DNA from: Plasmodiophora brassicae
Taxonomy: Eukaryota > Endomyxa: Phytomyxea > Phytomyxea > Plasmodiophorida
Direction of reading: 5' to 3'
DNA: 64,000 bases
NCBI GenBank assembly: GCA_036867785.1
Contig: CP145426.1
Location: forward strand, 558,001 to 622,000
The first letter of the stretch is position 1, and the number at the start of each line of letters is the position of its first letter. Shown here in pieces: positions 23,716 to 32,946 of the stretch. Under the pieces are notes generated by a model that did not search any database, had not been told where the DNA came from, and saw only the letters and a list, made by a program, of their open reading frames with translations. The position numbers and the translations under genes were made by a program.

Positions 23716-24304
23716 ACAGTGAGACTCCCCTAGATGAATCCGTTTCAGGCCAGGGATCGCAATGGAGTGGCCACGCCTATACCCGGAAAGATGGTGCAAC
23801 CGTCGAGTGTTTCAAACGCAAAGACCCCGTTCCTCTTGAACCGACACTGCTTGTGCCGTACCTCGGCAACTCCAAGAGGCAGAAAGTGGAGTCAGAACGC
23901 GGCCAGCTACGGGATGTGTGCGTCAGCCTGACGGAAAGGTATTTTGTCATGCTGCCTTTCTAATGGATTGATTCACGTTAATTAGTACGGTGGCCGATGG
24001 CAACCTGACGGACGCAGTCCCAAATTCCTTAAGGACGGAAATTCGCAGGGCTGCAATTTCCTGGCTAGTGCGAGAGAAGTTCATAGCAAAGGATATAGCC
24101 GCACAATTCCCCGAAAGGAAGACCGGCAACAGTATGTGGCGTTGCTTGTGACGGATCTGAGATATTTCTTCTGATTTGGCCACGCTTGCAGTTATACACA
24201 GCCAAATTAACAAGAGAAGGCGCACTTTGGGAATTTCTGACAGTTCCTCTTCCAGAAAAGTCAAGGTTGTGAAGAAGGCCATTGTCGGGCCAAGTCCCTA
24301 CTGA
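23713..24304 (+). CDS. Hypothetical spliced gene, partial model (right-arm copy)
   Basis: Mirror copy of 688-1279, with segments 23713-23938, 23986-24140 and 24192-24304. The introns, frame and stop are the same. If the right arm is the source, this is the original locus. Function unknown. It could also be a decayed gene belonging to a mobile element. Confidence 0.4.
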
Positions 24305-24516
24305 TGGATTTCCTGGGCAGTTTCAAGGATGCCATCGACAACACCGGCATCGACGCCGACCACGACGTGTTCCGGGATGAACGCTCGTTTGATCAAGTAT
24401 CCGCTGACATGGCGACTTTCAACGCCGTCCTGTTGGAGGACGTGACACGAAAGCTGCGGTTCTCTATGATGGATGACCGATTCCGGCTCGTGTCTGACAT
24501 TCCCGACCCTTGGTGA
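24304..24516 (+). CDS. Small acidic hypothetical protein, 70 aa (right-arm copy)
   Basis: Mirror of 476-688, differing at one residue (Asp instead of Asn near residue 46). Same caveats: no family recognised, and possibly a terminal exon of the preceding spliced model. Confidence 0.3.
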   Translation: MDFLGSFKDAIDNTGIDADHDVFRDERSFDQVSADMATFNAVLLEDVTRKLRFSMMDDRFRLVSDIPDPW

Positions 24517-24624
24517 CCAATAGTTGAATACAACGAATTATTTCGGTGCAACTATTCATGTTTTAAGCCATTTTTGCAACCTAGCGAGCATATATTTCGG
24601 AGAAGTTGATATGTATTAAAGATA

Positions 24625-26791
24625 CTTACGGTGGAAACAAATATTTGCATCACTCGGAAGAAACACTTGGATCACTCGGAAGAAATTTTTGCATCAACAG
24701 GAAGAAATAAGTGGATCAAGCGGAAAAAACATGTGGATCATGATCCATGTATTATTTCCGTCATGACTGATCATGGGAATAACGTGGGCTTTCAGTGAAT
24801 GGTGACCCGTGGATCATTCGGAACGCCTTCGGGAGCAGCATCTTCTAATTGCGTTGCATGAACGTGACCGTCGCAGAACTTCTCGATAAATTCCTTCGTC
24901 AAGCGCGAGCAACCGAACACATCGCGCAAATGCTGACAGCCATCTGGAGTAAACTCGTCATAGAACTGCGGCAAGTAACTATTCAGCAGATCCTCGACGT
25001 CGAGGGGGAGGGCTGGGCACGTGCGCGCTTCATCTCCGTGATGCGCCGACTCGTAGAGCTTCTGCGTGAAGACGGGTCGTCGATCCTTACAGTACGCGAG
25101 GAACTCCCTCATATGGTCGTACGTTCGCCGGATATCGTCAACTGATATACGATTCACCTCATCCAGTAAGCATCGCTTCATAGTCGCCTTCCCTATGTGA
25201 ACCGAGGACTCTGTCGCAGAACTGACCCAAATGCGTATCTTGAGCAGCCCGAAGATCTCCTCGCAAGGGTTCAGGAATGGCGAATACTCAGGCAAGAACT
25301 GCATCTTGAAGTGCTTCGAGACACTGTCCCCCTTGAAAAACGTTTCGACGCGCTGGACATGATGAATGCGGGCATTATCGAGAATGAAGAGGCGCGGGCG
25401 TGAATTGTCACATGTCGTCTGCACGTAGTGCTGGACCATGCTCTTGCAAAACTCCAGAAACACGTCGCCGTCAACTGTTGTGTCCATTGTTTCGTACCAG
25501 ATGAGACCAAGGGCCGGCGACAACGCTAGCAGTAGTGATACGTGCTTGCCGGACATAACAGGCTCCTCAGAGAGAGACGGGACCCAGCCTCGAACTGACC
25601 AGACTTTCCGGTTTGACACGCGTGTAAGAGGCATCTCATCGAAGTAAACCGCATCGTAGAGTGGATTCGGCCCAAATATTCGACGGTACTCGTCCGACTC
25701 CAAACGCGAAACGTACTGGAAGCGCATCTCAATGGTCTCAATGGCGTTACGTTTGACGTTGAAGGATTTGAAGTCCCCTAGACGGAAGCCGGCTCGATCA
25801 CGAAGATGCTTGCTGAGGGTTCGAGAGGTGACGCGGACGTTGAAAGCCACTTTCAAGAACTTAGCAGCGACGGCAATTGTCGCCCCGATGCAGAGGAACA
25901 TGAATCTGGCAGCCGCATTGATCATCTCATCGGAAAGTTTGTCCGGGCGGCCTCTTCGTTTCCCCGATTCAGCCTTCGAAACTCCATTGACATGGCGAGA
26001 CACAGTCGATTGCGAACACCCAACTTCAGCAGCAATGTCGCGCTGAGACTTGGACCCATCAAGAGCGTTGATCATCTCCTCGCTTTCCAAAGAGATGTGC
26101 GGTTTCTTGGGGACAAGCGCCTTTCGGAAATGAACCGGAACAGAGTCGATGTCGACTTCACCTGCTAGCATCTTGACTTGCCACTGGGACAACTCTTGAG
26201 CGAACGCTCGTTCGCGATCCGATATCGACCTGTAACGTTCGATTTTCCTGTTCGCGACCTCGCGAACATGATCAACTGCACACTGGAGCTGCTGTAGTTG
26301 TTGCAATGCACGCTGACGGCTTTTCTCTCGAGCAACTCGGCGTTGTTCATCAAGTCGTCGCTGATTGGCAGCGTGCAGGGTACCGGAAACCGCTGGGGTG
26401 AACCGGATGTCTGCGACTCGTGGATCACACGCGATGGTCGGATCCAGCCGCGGGATGCTTTCTGGGTTCTTCGCCGGACGGCCGCGCCGAGCTGCAGACG
26501 ATGGATCCTGTAAGCTATCCTCCAAATGTTGGCACTGACAAGTAGGTGTACCTCTCGAGCTACGTTGCTGCGCTGCAGCGTTCGATGCTGAGGTGGCCGC
26601 CTCGTCGTCGCCAGCTAACGTCGGCTCCCGGTGATCCATTAATTTTTGACGGTTGATCCACAGATTTCTTCCGGATGATGCAAACATTTTTTCCGATTGA
26701 TCCACTTATTTCTTCCTGTTGATGCAAAACTTTCTTCCGAGTGATCCAAGTGTTTCTTCCGAGTGATGCAAATATTTGTTTCCACCGTAAG
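24625..26791 (-). mobile_element. Tc1/mariner-superfamily DNA transposon, apparently intact
   Basis: The terminal inverted repeats begin CTTACGGTGGAAAC at both ends (24625 rightward, 26791 leftward) and run over 100 bp with little divergence. The TA target duplication is at 24623-24624 and 26792-26793. Inside each inverted repeat a 22-bp motif, TGSATCA..CGGAAGAAA, is repeated four to five times and may serve as tandem transposase sites. One open transposase frame fills the interior. The left end of the element lies within the duplicated arm (up to 24991) and the rest outside it. Confidence 0.92.
24792..26639 (-). CDS. IS630/Tc1/mariner DDE transposase
   Basis: 615 codons without a stop, starting at the ATG at 26639. 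The frame is open to 26705, but that stretch lies in the terminal repeat. A Gln-rich N-terminal region precedes a helix-turn-helix (SQRDIAAEVGCSQSTVSRHV), a GKRRGRPDKL AT-hook-like basic stretch, and a second helix-turn-helix (VRVTSRTLSKHLRD). The DDE core follows: Asp in AVYFDEM, Asp in LFILDNARIHH, and Glu in PEYSPFLNPCEEIFGLL, about 38 residues after the second Asp. The protein is longer than typical Tc1 transposases (about 340 aa) because of the N-terminal extension. It cuts and pastes the element at TA sites. All catalytic residues are visible, so it may be active. Confidence 0.88.
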   Translation of the reverse strand: MDHREPTLAGDDEAATSASNAAAQQRSSRGTPTCQCQHLEDSLQDPSSAARRGRPAKNPESIPRLDPTIACDPRVADIRFTPAVSGTLHAANQRRLDEQRRVAREKSRQRALQQLQQLQCAVDHVREVANRKIERYRSISDRERAFAQELSQWQVKMLAGEVDIDSVPVHFRKALVPKKPHISLESEEMINALDGSKSQRDIAAEVGCSQSTVSRHVNGVSKAESGKRRGRPDKLSDEMINAAARFMFLCIGATIAVAAKFLKVAFNVRVTSRTLSKHLRDRAGFRLGDFKSFNVKRNAIETIEMRFQYVSRLESDEYRRIFGPNPLYDAVYFDEMPLTRVSNRKVWSVRGWVPSLSEEPVMSGKHVSLLLALSPALGLIWYETMDTTVDGDVFLEFCKSMVQHYVQTTCDNSRPRLFILDNARIHHVQRVETFFKGDSVSKHFKMQFLPEYSPFLNPCEEIFGLLKIRIWVSSATESSVHIGKATMKRCLLDEVNRISVDDIRRTYDHMREFLAYCKDRRPVFTQKLYESAHHGDEARTCPALPLDVEDLLNSYLPQFYDEFTPDGCQHLRDVFGCSRLTKEFIEKFCDGHVHATQLEDAAPEGVPNDPRVTIH

Positions 26792-26793
26792 TA

Positions 26794-27084
26794 CATTCTA
26801 TGACGCCGGTGTATCGGGAACGTCACCTGACCAGTTGCATTGCAGGTACATTTCAGATGGCCATGCATCTTCAATGTACCTGTACGGTTGCGTTTAAGAT
26901 ACATTTTTGGGGCCGATGTATCTTCAACATATCGGTTTCCGTGCATTGCCGTTACATTCTGACGCATATGAAATGTATCGTCAGATGCAGCGCAGATACA
27001 ACACATTGTATCCGCAAAGTAACGCTGTCCGATACATTCACGATGCACGCATAAACGCATCTCCAATGCATCCAAATTCGGTCC
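26794..27084. repeat. Cluster of short inverted repeats
   Basis: Several small hairpins follow one another. One pairs AGGTACATT with AATGTACCT (around 26844-26882). Another pairs AAGATACAT with ATGTATCTT (around 26897-26925). More TACATT/GTATC pairs follow to about 27050. No coding frame or known family was seen. Confidence 0.6.
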
Positions 27085-28068
27085 AGTGCCGCCATCCCGA
27101 ATCTGATGGCCAGACCGAGCGCGTCAACCAGATATTAGAGCAATACCTTCGTAATTATGTGTGCTACCTGCAAGACGACTGGGAGCCATTATTGCCGCTG
27201 GCCGAATTCTCTTACAATAACGTCGACCATTCGTCCACTGGAATGTCTCCCTTCTTCGCGAACTACGGCTACCACCCTCAGCTACGCGACCCTCGTCCTT
27301 GCAAACACGGCAGCTCCAATCCCTCTGCCGATGAACGCGTGAAGAACTTGACGGCCATTCGCCGTTACCTACACCGCCAACTGCATCGTGCTGTCAGCAC
27401 CATGAAACGAGCTGCGGATCGGAAACGCCGACCTCTTCCCGACTTCAAGATCGGGGAGTTGGTCATGCTCCGTCGAGGGGCAATTGCGACCGGCCGGCCA
27501 TGCGGTAAGCTGGACGTCCAAATGCTCGGGCCTTTCGAAGTTAGTCGCATCGTCAATCCGGTCGCCTACGAACTCCTGCTCCCGACATCCTTCCGCATCC
27601 ACAACGTCTTCCACGCATCCCAACTGGAACCGTACGTCCCGAACGTGATACCCAATCGTGTGCAGCCTCCGCCACCCACGATTCTGCTCGACGACGACGA
27701 CCAACCGCTGTTCATCGTGAAGGAAGTCCTGGACTCTCGATATCGTGCTGGTAAGCTGCAGTATTATATCGACTGGGAAGGCTACCCTGCACGAGCGCAC
27801 CTGGGAACCCGCCTCCAACTTGGAGGGCACCGGCGGATTCGATCGCTGCTCGCGGGCATTCCACGCTCGGTACCCAGACAAGCCCGGACCCCGTCTTCGA
27901 CGCCCGTAAAAGGGGATTATTATGTCACGGTCGAGTCGCTGTCTTGGCGACTCAGCCGGCACCTAATTGGGCTCCTCCGCAGCGCACTACTACAATAAAC
28001 GTCCACGGCGTTGGACCGACCTCAGTCGGTCAATCCGTGTGGTTGACACATCTTGCTCTGTCGTCACA
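27085..28068 (+). mobile_element. Gypsy chromovirus, 3' part only; broken
   Basis: It starts inside integrase ([14 protein letters not shown]), then carries a GPF/Y-type segment and the chromodomain, a purine tract AAAAGGGG, and a complete 146-bp 3' LTR (27923-28068). It is closely related to the element at 10464-16376. The 5' two-thirds are missing. 28069-28504 shows nothing I recognise. Confidence 0.9.
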
Positions 28069-28570
28069 TCCGGCATTGGCAGCACTTGTCGCCTACACTG
28101 CCCGTTTGATGTACCTCAGGTACCCTCAGTTACCTTACCGGCATGTCGAACTTGCATCCTCCCCGATGCCCTTCATCGGGTCATCCGGAACTTCGAGGGC
28201 GAACCGCAAGCAAAGTGGCGTCGCGCACGCGCAATTGGTACGTTACGAGCTGACATGGGCAACAGCCGCTCGGCATGCCTCGCCTCGAATGCCCGCACGT
28301 GATGCGGCCCTCCGCCACCGGATCAAACATGGAGGAGCTAGACTCGTGCATCATTTTCCATTTCTGTTTGTCCCTTATGATTTCCTGTATTGTTGCGGTC
28401 AGGTACGTCGGGCTGGAATCGCAGCACAATGCGATATACGCGGACAGTTCTCGTGTACTCCAACGCCAATGAGCGAATGCTGCATCACTGAAATTGCCCT
28501 GCGTAGTAATGCTTAATTAACTTCTACAACTAAACCAACTGAACAACTATTAGTTAACTAAACTGAATTG

Positions 28571-28875
28571 GTTGGACTAGTTGTGCAAGAAAGAGGCCGT
28601 CAGAATTTGAAGTTAACTATAGTTGTGCAAGAAAGAGGCCGTCAGAATTTGAAGTCAACTATAGTTGTGCAAGAAAGTGGCCGTCAGAATTTGAAGTCAA
28701 CTATAGTTGTGCAAGAAAGAGGCCGTCAGAATTTGAAGTCAACTATAGTTATGCAAGAAAGAGGCCGTCAGAATTTGAAGTCAACTATAGTTGTGCAAGA
28801 AAGAGGCCGTCAGAATTTGAAGTCAACTATAGTTGTGCAAGAAAGAGGCCGTCAGAATTTGAAGTTAACTATAAT
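28571..28875. repeat. 42-bp minisatellite, about seven copies
   Basis: The unit contains AGTTGTGCAAGAAAGAGGCC and then GTCAGAATTTGAAGTCAACT. The copies are nearly identical and directly abut the start of the LTR at 28876. The period is a multiple of three and open in one frame, but the region around it does not look coding. Confidence 0.95.
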
Positions 28876-30585
28876 TGTGCGACAACTGAGTCCATGTTTT
28901 TGTATATAACTGTATAAACGTCCACGGCGTGGACCGTCGACTTCAGTCGGTCAATCCGTGTGGTTGACACATCTTGCTCTGTCGTCACACTTTGACCGAC
29001 TACCCTTCTGTCGTATCGTCTCGTCTTATCTCGGCCCGAAACGACTCGTATATTATCGTACCGCGTCAACATTGTCTCGTCTGGTATAGTATCGCAGTCA
29101 TGACAGGAGGCGATGTGCTGATTCCGTCGTTGGCGGATGTCCCATCGTCCGCGAATCCGGATGTTGCGGTTGCGTCGGCGTCGAGCTGCGCGACATTAAG
29201 TAGGAGATTCGCGTTCTCCTATTGCAGTTGACACTCGCGCAGGGTGTTGTGCCCCGCGCAGGGCCGCTCAACCCGCCTCAGCTCAACACCACCGCCGATT
29301 TACCCGACAACTCTCAGTCCTCTTCGGACTATTCCGCCCCGCCTGCCTTATCGTCACTACGCGTTTCTGTTGCCTCGACGTCCCTAAAGGACCCCTCTGG
29401 CGTGCCTCAGCAGGATCCTGCCCCCTCGACGGCAGTGCATATTGGCACGTCGCCCGTTGGGGCTCCAGTGACAGCGCCACGGGTGTCCCCGGCCCTTTAA
29501 CGTCTATTGTTGTCCAATCCCAAGACACCTTGCTTTTCTCCGGAACGGATGGTCTCTCGACAACGCGTTGGTTGACCGCCTTTCTCGGATCAACCAGACG
29601 TCGTTAACGTCTACCTGTCCTCTATCCGCTGCTGTGCAATGCGTCTTACCAACGGCCTTGCGAGGTCCAGCTCTTGAGACTTACCTTGACTTGCCCGAGG
29701 ACGCGTCTATGGTGGGCGTGGCGTCCGCCCTGCTCCATGACTTCCCGGAGCCTTCGGTAAAGCAGATTGAAGCGGATTTTGACAACCTGAAGCAAACTCC
29801 AAGTGTCTCCAGTCACATGCGGGAATTCCAACGCCTGTACAAGCAGCTTCAACGATGTGACCCCTTGTACAGACTGAGTCCGTCCTGTTTGGCGGTGCAC
29901 CCTGCGCTCTCTGAAGCCTTGTTTTTCTATAATTTCACAGAGTACGACAAAATGCGCGATATGGCGATTCATCTTGAGGCAAAATACCATTAGCTTGTAT
30001 TGATAATACATACAGAAGTCCCTATTGCCGCCGTGGACGCTGGCGGCGCTGGAAGGGCACAACTCCTGACCTGCCACTATTGTCATGAAGTTGGGCATTT
30101 TATTGGGTCCTGCCCGAAGAGGCCACCGTGCACGCACCGTCATAACTCATAAGGTTGGCCACCGCTCGTCGCTGTGTGCAGAGCGGTCCGCTGCTGCTTG
30201 CTCCGACAGCCCTCTCCACGTTACTGATGTGTTCTTTATGACGGCCTCCTCAATACCGCATCTGTTCGTACCGGTATGTTTCGTGATCGGCTCACGCCGC
30301 GTTAACACCTTCGTCTTGTTAGATTGTGGCGCGACTTCAAACTTCACCGACTGGTCGTTCTGTCGTCACCACGAAGTACCGGTTCGCTCTAAATCGCGAG
30401 CGACTCCTGTTCGCGTCATCGACGGCCGTCAACTGTCTCCAATAACTCAGGAAACGGTCCCAATACGCGTTACCGTCGACGGGGGGTTTCGACAGTGACA
30501 TTGTTCTGAACCTGATCCATTCGCCTCAGCACCCTGTCATCCTCGGGCTGCCTTGGTTGGCGGATACAAACCCTGACATCGATTC
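28876..30585 (+). mobile_element. Gypsy element, 5' part only; broken and older
   Basis: A presumed LTR (28876-28989) has a TATAAA box and the AGTCGGTCAA segment 26 nt later, and is followed by the primer-binding site CTTTGACCGACTACC. Gag remnants span about 29101-29990, a CCHC knuckle lies near 30080 (CHYCHEVGHFIGSC), and a protease near 30310 ([10 protein letters not shown]). The sequence ends abruptly near 30585, before reverse transcriptase. It is broken, with several breaks, and clearly more diverged than the other gypsy copies. Confidence 0.82.
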
Positions 30586-30771
30586 GGGTCCACGCCGCGT
30601 GCGGCGCCGCGGACGTAGAAGCCTCGCTCAGTGTCATTTGGAAACGCGCACTCGAAAATCTGTCCAAAGGATGGCTTATCGATGTTCCCGTCAGTGAAAA
30701 GAGAGCGTGCTGGACGGAAAAGGGCCGCCGTCGATCGAGACGCAATCAGATATCCCTACTCCGTGGGCTTC

Positions 30772-30789
30772 ACCGTAATATATTACGGT
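30772..30789. repeat. Palindrome copy 1 (left subterminal)
   Basis: 18-bp perfect palindrome ACCGTAATATATTACGGT, 18 bp inside the left end of the proposed DNA transposon. Confidence 0.95.
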
Positions 30790-30963
30790 TTAGACTTTGG
30801 CCTGTCTCCATAATTTTATAAAGGATCCGAAAATTCGTCTAGCTGTACAGTTCGACAGGACCTGCCGGCCAATGAATTTTGGCGAAGACGGGAAGGACTG
30901 ATCGTTCGTCCTCATCGCACGACATTTTTTACAAGCTCCCTCACAAGTCCGGTGGACCTGCGC

Positions 30964-30985
30964 AAACCGTAATATATTACGGTTT
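30964..30985. repeat. Palindrome copy 2 (left)
   Basis: The same palindrome extended to 22 bp, with AAA and TTT flanking the 18-bp core plus one base each side. Confidence 0.95.
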
Positions 30986-31011
30986 GAAATGAAAATTTGT
31001 GGAAAGCCAGT

Positions 31012-31441
31012 AACAACGTATAAGGTGCAGAAGCGCTGCACCACCAAGGCAACGCCGCCTTTGTCCTGTGGGTGCCCGACAGCCCAGTAATTAAGTGTCG
31101 TTTAGGACTGACCATAGGGGGTCAATTGAGCAGGTGGAAGGTGAAGGGGCGCCTGTAAAAAGGTGACCACCTCCCACAGGGGGGTGGATGTCGTCAGTAG
31201 TGTAGGCCGGTCAACCGAAGTGAGGAAGACCAATCACCTACGAACCTTGGAGGACTCGATGAGCCCTTAGACTCGCCCCGGAGCCGCCACCCTGCAAGAC
31301 CCCAGAACAGAGGTGACAGACCGGCTCTGCCAGGTCGGGGAAAGTGAGCGTTCTGCGAGCCTCCCTACGGTCCTCGGATCCGAGAACGAGGCGCCTGCGT
31401 TAAAAGCGCGAAATACAAATAAACTTAACTTTTAACTTAAC
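31012..31441 (+). mobile_element. SINE or truncated LINE, 430 bp
   Basis: It is flanked by a 15-bp direct repeat TTGTGGAAAGCCAGT at 30997-31011 and 31442-31456, as left by target-primed reverse transcription. It ends in ACTTAACTTTTAACTTAAC. Its 3' part shares the block GGCGCCTGCGT...AAAGCGCGAAA with 1895-2070. No convincing pol III boxes or coding frame were seen, so it may be the 3' end of a LINE. Confidence 0.75.
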
Positions 31442-32946
31442 TTGTGGAAAGCCAGTTACGTTCTTAGCGACAGTGATGTCTGTGTGTAAAATTCAGTTAT
31501 GATCCCCGTGAGCGGCAGAGCGCGTTCGGAGCGCGATTGGGGTTTCACTCTGATTGCACACCTGGTATCCTCCTGAACCTGAGCGACGCCAGCAGTAGGT
31601 CAATGACTCAGTAGAAACTGCAAAGCAGAATGCCATGTGAGACAACCTGTGATTCAATGGTGTCATCGCGACGCTTTCGCGGCCGTCCCCGGCCACGCTT
31701 GGCGGCACCAGCATTCAACTCGGGACCACCGTTGCCATCAGAATGGGCGGCAGGCGAGGCAATGCCAGATGTCTTCTTCGAAGCGACAATTTCTTTGGCG
31801 CGTTGTGAGCGTTGCTCCTCTTCGCCTTCTTTCATACTGTACGCCCGCTTTGGGATCGACCGCTTCTTCATCGGCAAGTGGCGCAGAGCATGGAAGTCGC
31901 AGCACGCACGATGGTCGCTTCCGACAGGAGCAGTACGAACTGTTTACGCGTATAGCAGTAATGGTTTGTCTCGCGGACACACAAGACGCAGCCTCGAACA
32001 CTTCGCTTAAGACGCTCGTTCGTTTCCGGATCTTGGATCAGCTTCTCCATCGGGTGATGGACGGAGCTCCTGTGCAATTGCGGAATCAGAACACAATGTC
32101 AACCACGTTTGGGATGTTACCTACCTGATCGTCCAGCCTTCATCGGTCCTAAAGACGGAAAGAGCATTACGTCGAGGTATCTTGGGGATGAGGTCCCCGA
32201 GATTTTGAACGACGCTTCTCTCTGCAAGTACACCTAGGAACGTCGACAGCCTCGTTGAGAACGTCTCGGCCGGCCTGGATCACGAAGTCTTCTATGGTCT
32301 CCTCTGAAACAAGGTCTCGGCGTAACGCTTTGAAAGTCGACAAGGCCGTCTTCTCGTCCTGAAGGTCGTGTCTGCATTTCCAGTACCTTGGAATATTCAT
32401 TCAGTCAACAGTGGTAAACAAGACTGAGAGCACGTGACTACCTGAAAGCAATACAGGTGTCCAACCCGCAGGCTTGGAAGAGCAGGTGGATGACGTACTT
32501 GACCTCGAATGGAAGGCTGTTTCGTGGGTACCTCAACTTATTGACATCGAAAGTTGCCTTGTCGACGCAACGATCTCGTCGTCGAGGACTAACCAGGTGT
32601 TCTCCTTGACGAACAGTTTCCGCGAAGCGGCGACAATCGCTTGCTCAAGAAATCGATAGTTGGAGTATAGTCTGTGGTGTCCAGGAACGTAATTATTAAT
32701 GTCACAGGAGCCGGACCGCCCGACCGTCTCGAACGCCCGGAGATGGTTGACCAGCGTCCGGAACCGTTTGGAGGGCAGCGCCCTCGTTCCGAACAGCGAG
32801 GCGCCGTACTTGCAGCGCCTGATCGATCCTGGCGGTTGTGGCCTTTTGTCACGATCAGGCAAGCTGATGCAACGAACGCTTTGACGGACTGGCGAAGTCC
32901 GTCGCGGGGTTCGGGATTTATTCAGTTATCACAGAATAGTCCTCTT

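Larger units (their letters stand above)
18151..24991. repeat. Right arm of the giant inverted duplication
   Basis: This is the reverse-complement partner of 1-6841. Its inner edge lies inside the copia pol region, which reads on without interruption beyond it. It holds mirror copies of everything in the left arm: transposon end, possible spliced gene, small LTR element, solo LTR, and copia 5' LTR and gag. The near identity of 6.8 kb implies a very recent duplication, or an assembly artefact. Confidence 0.97.

Noticed and set aside
26640-26705. Upstream GTG start for the Tc1/mariner transposase
   Set aside because: It would place coding sequence inside the terminal inverted repeat. The ATG at 26639 lies just inside it.
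28571-28875. 42-bp repeats as a CRISPR array
   Set aside because: The units are contiguous with no variable spacers, and the genome is eukaryotic.
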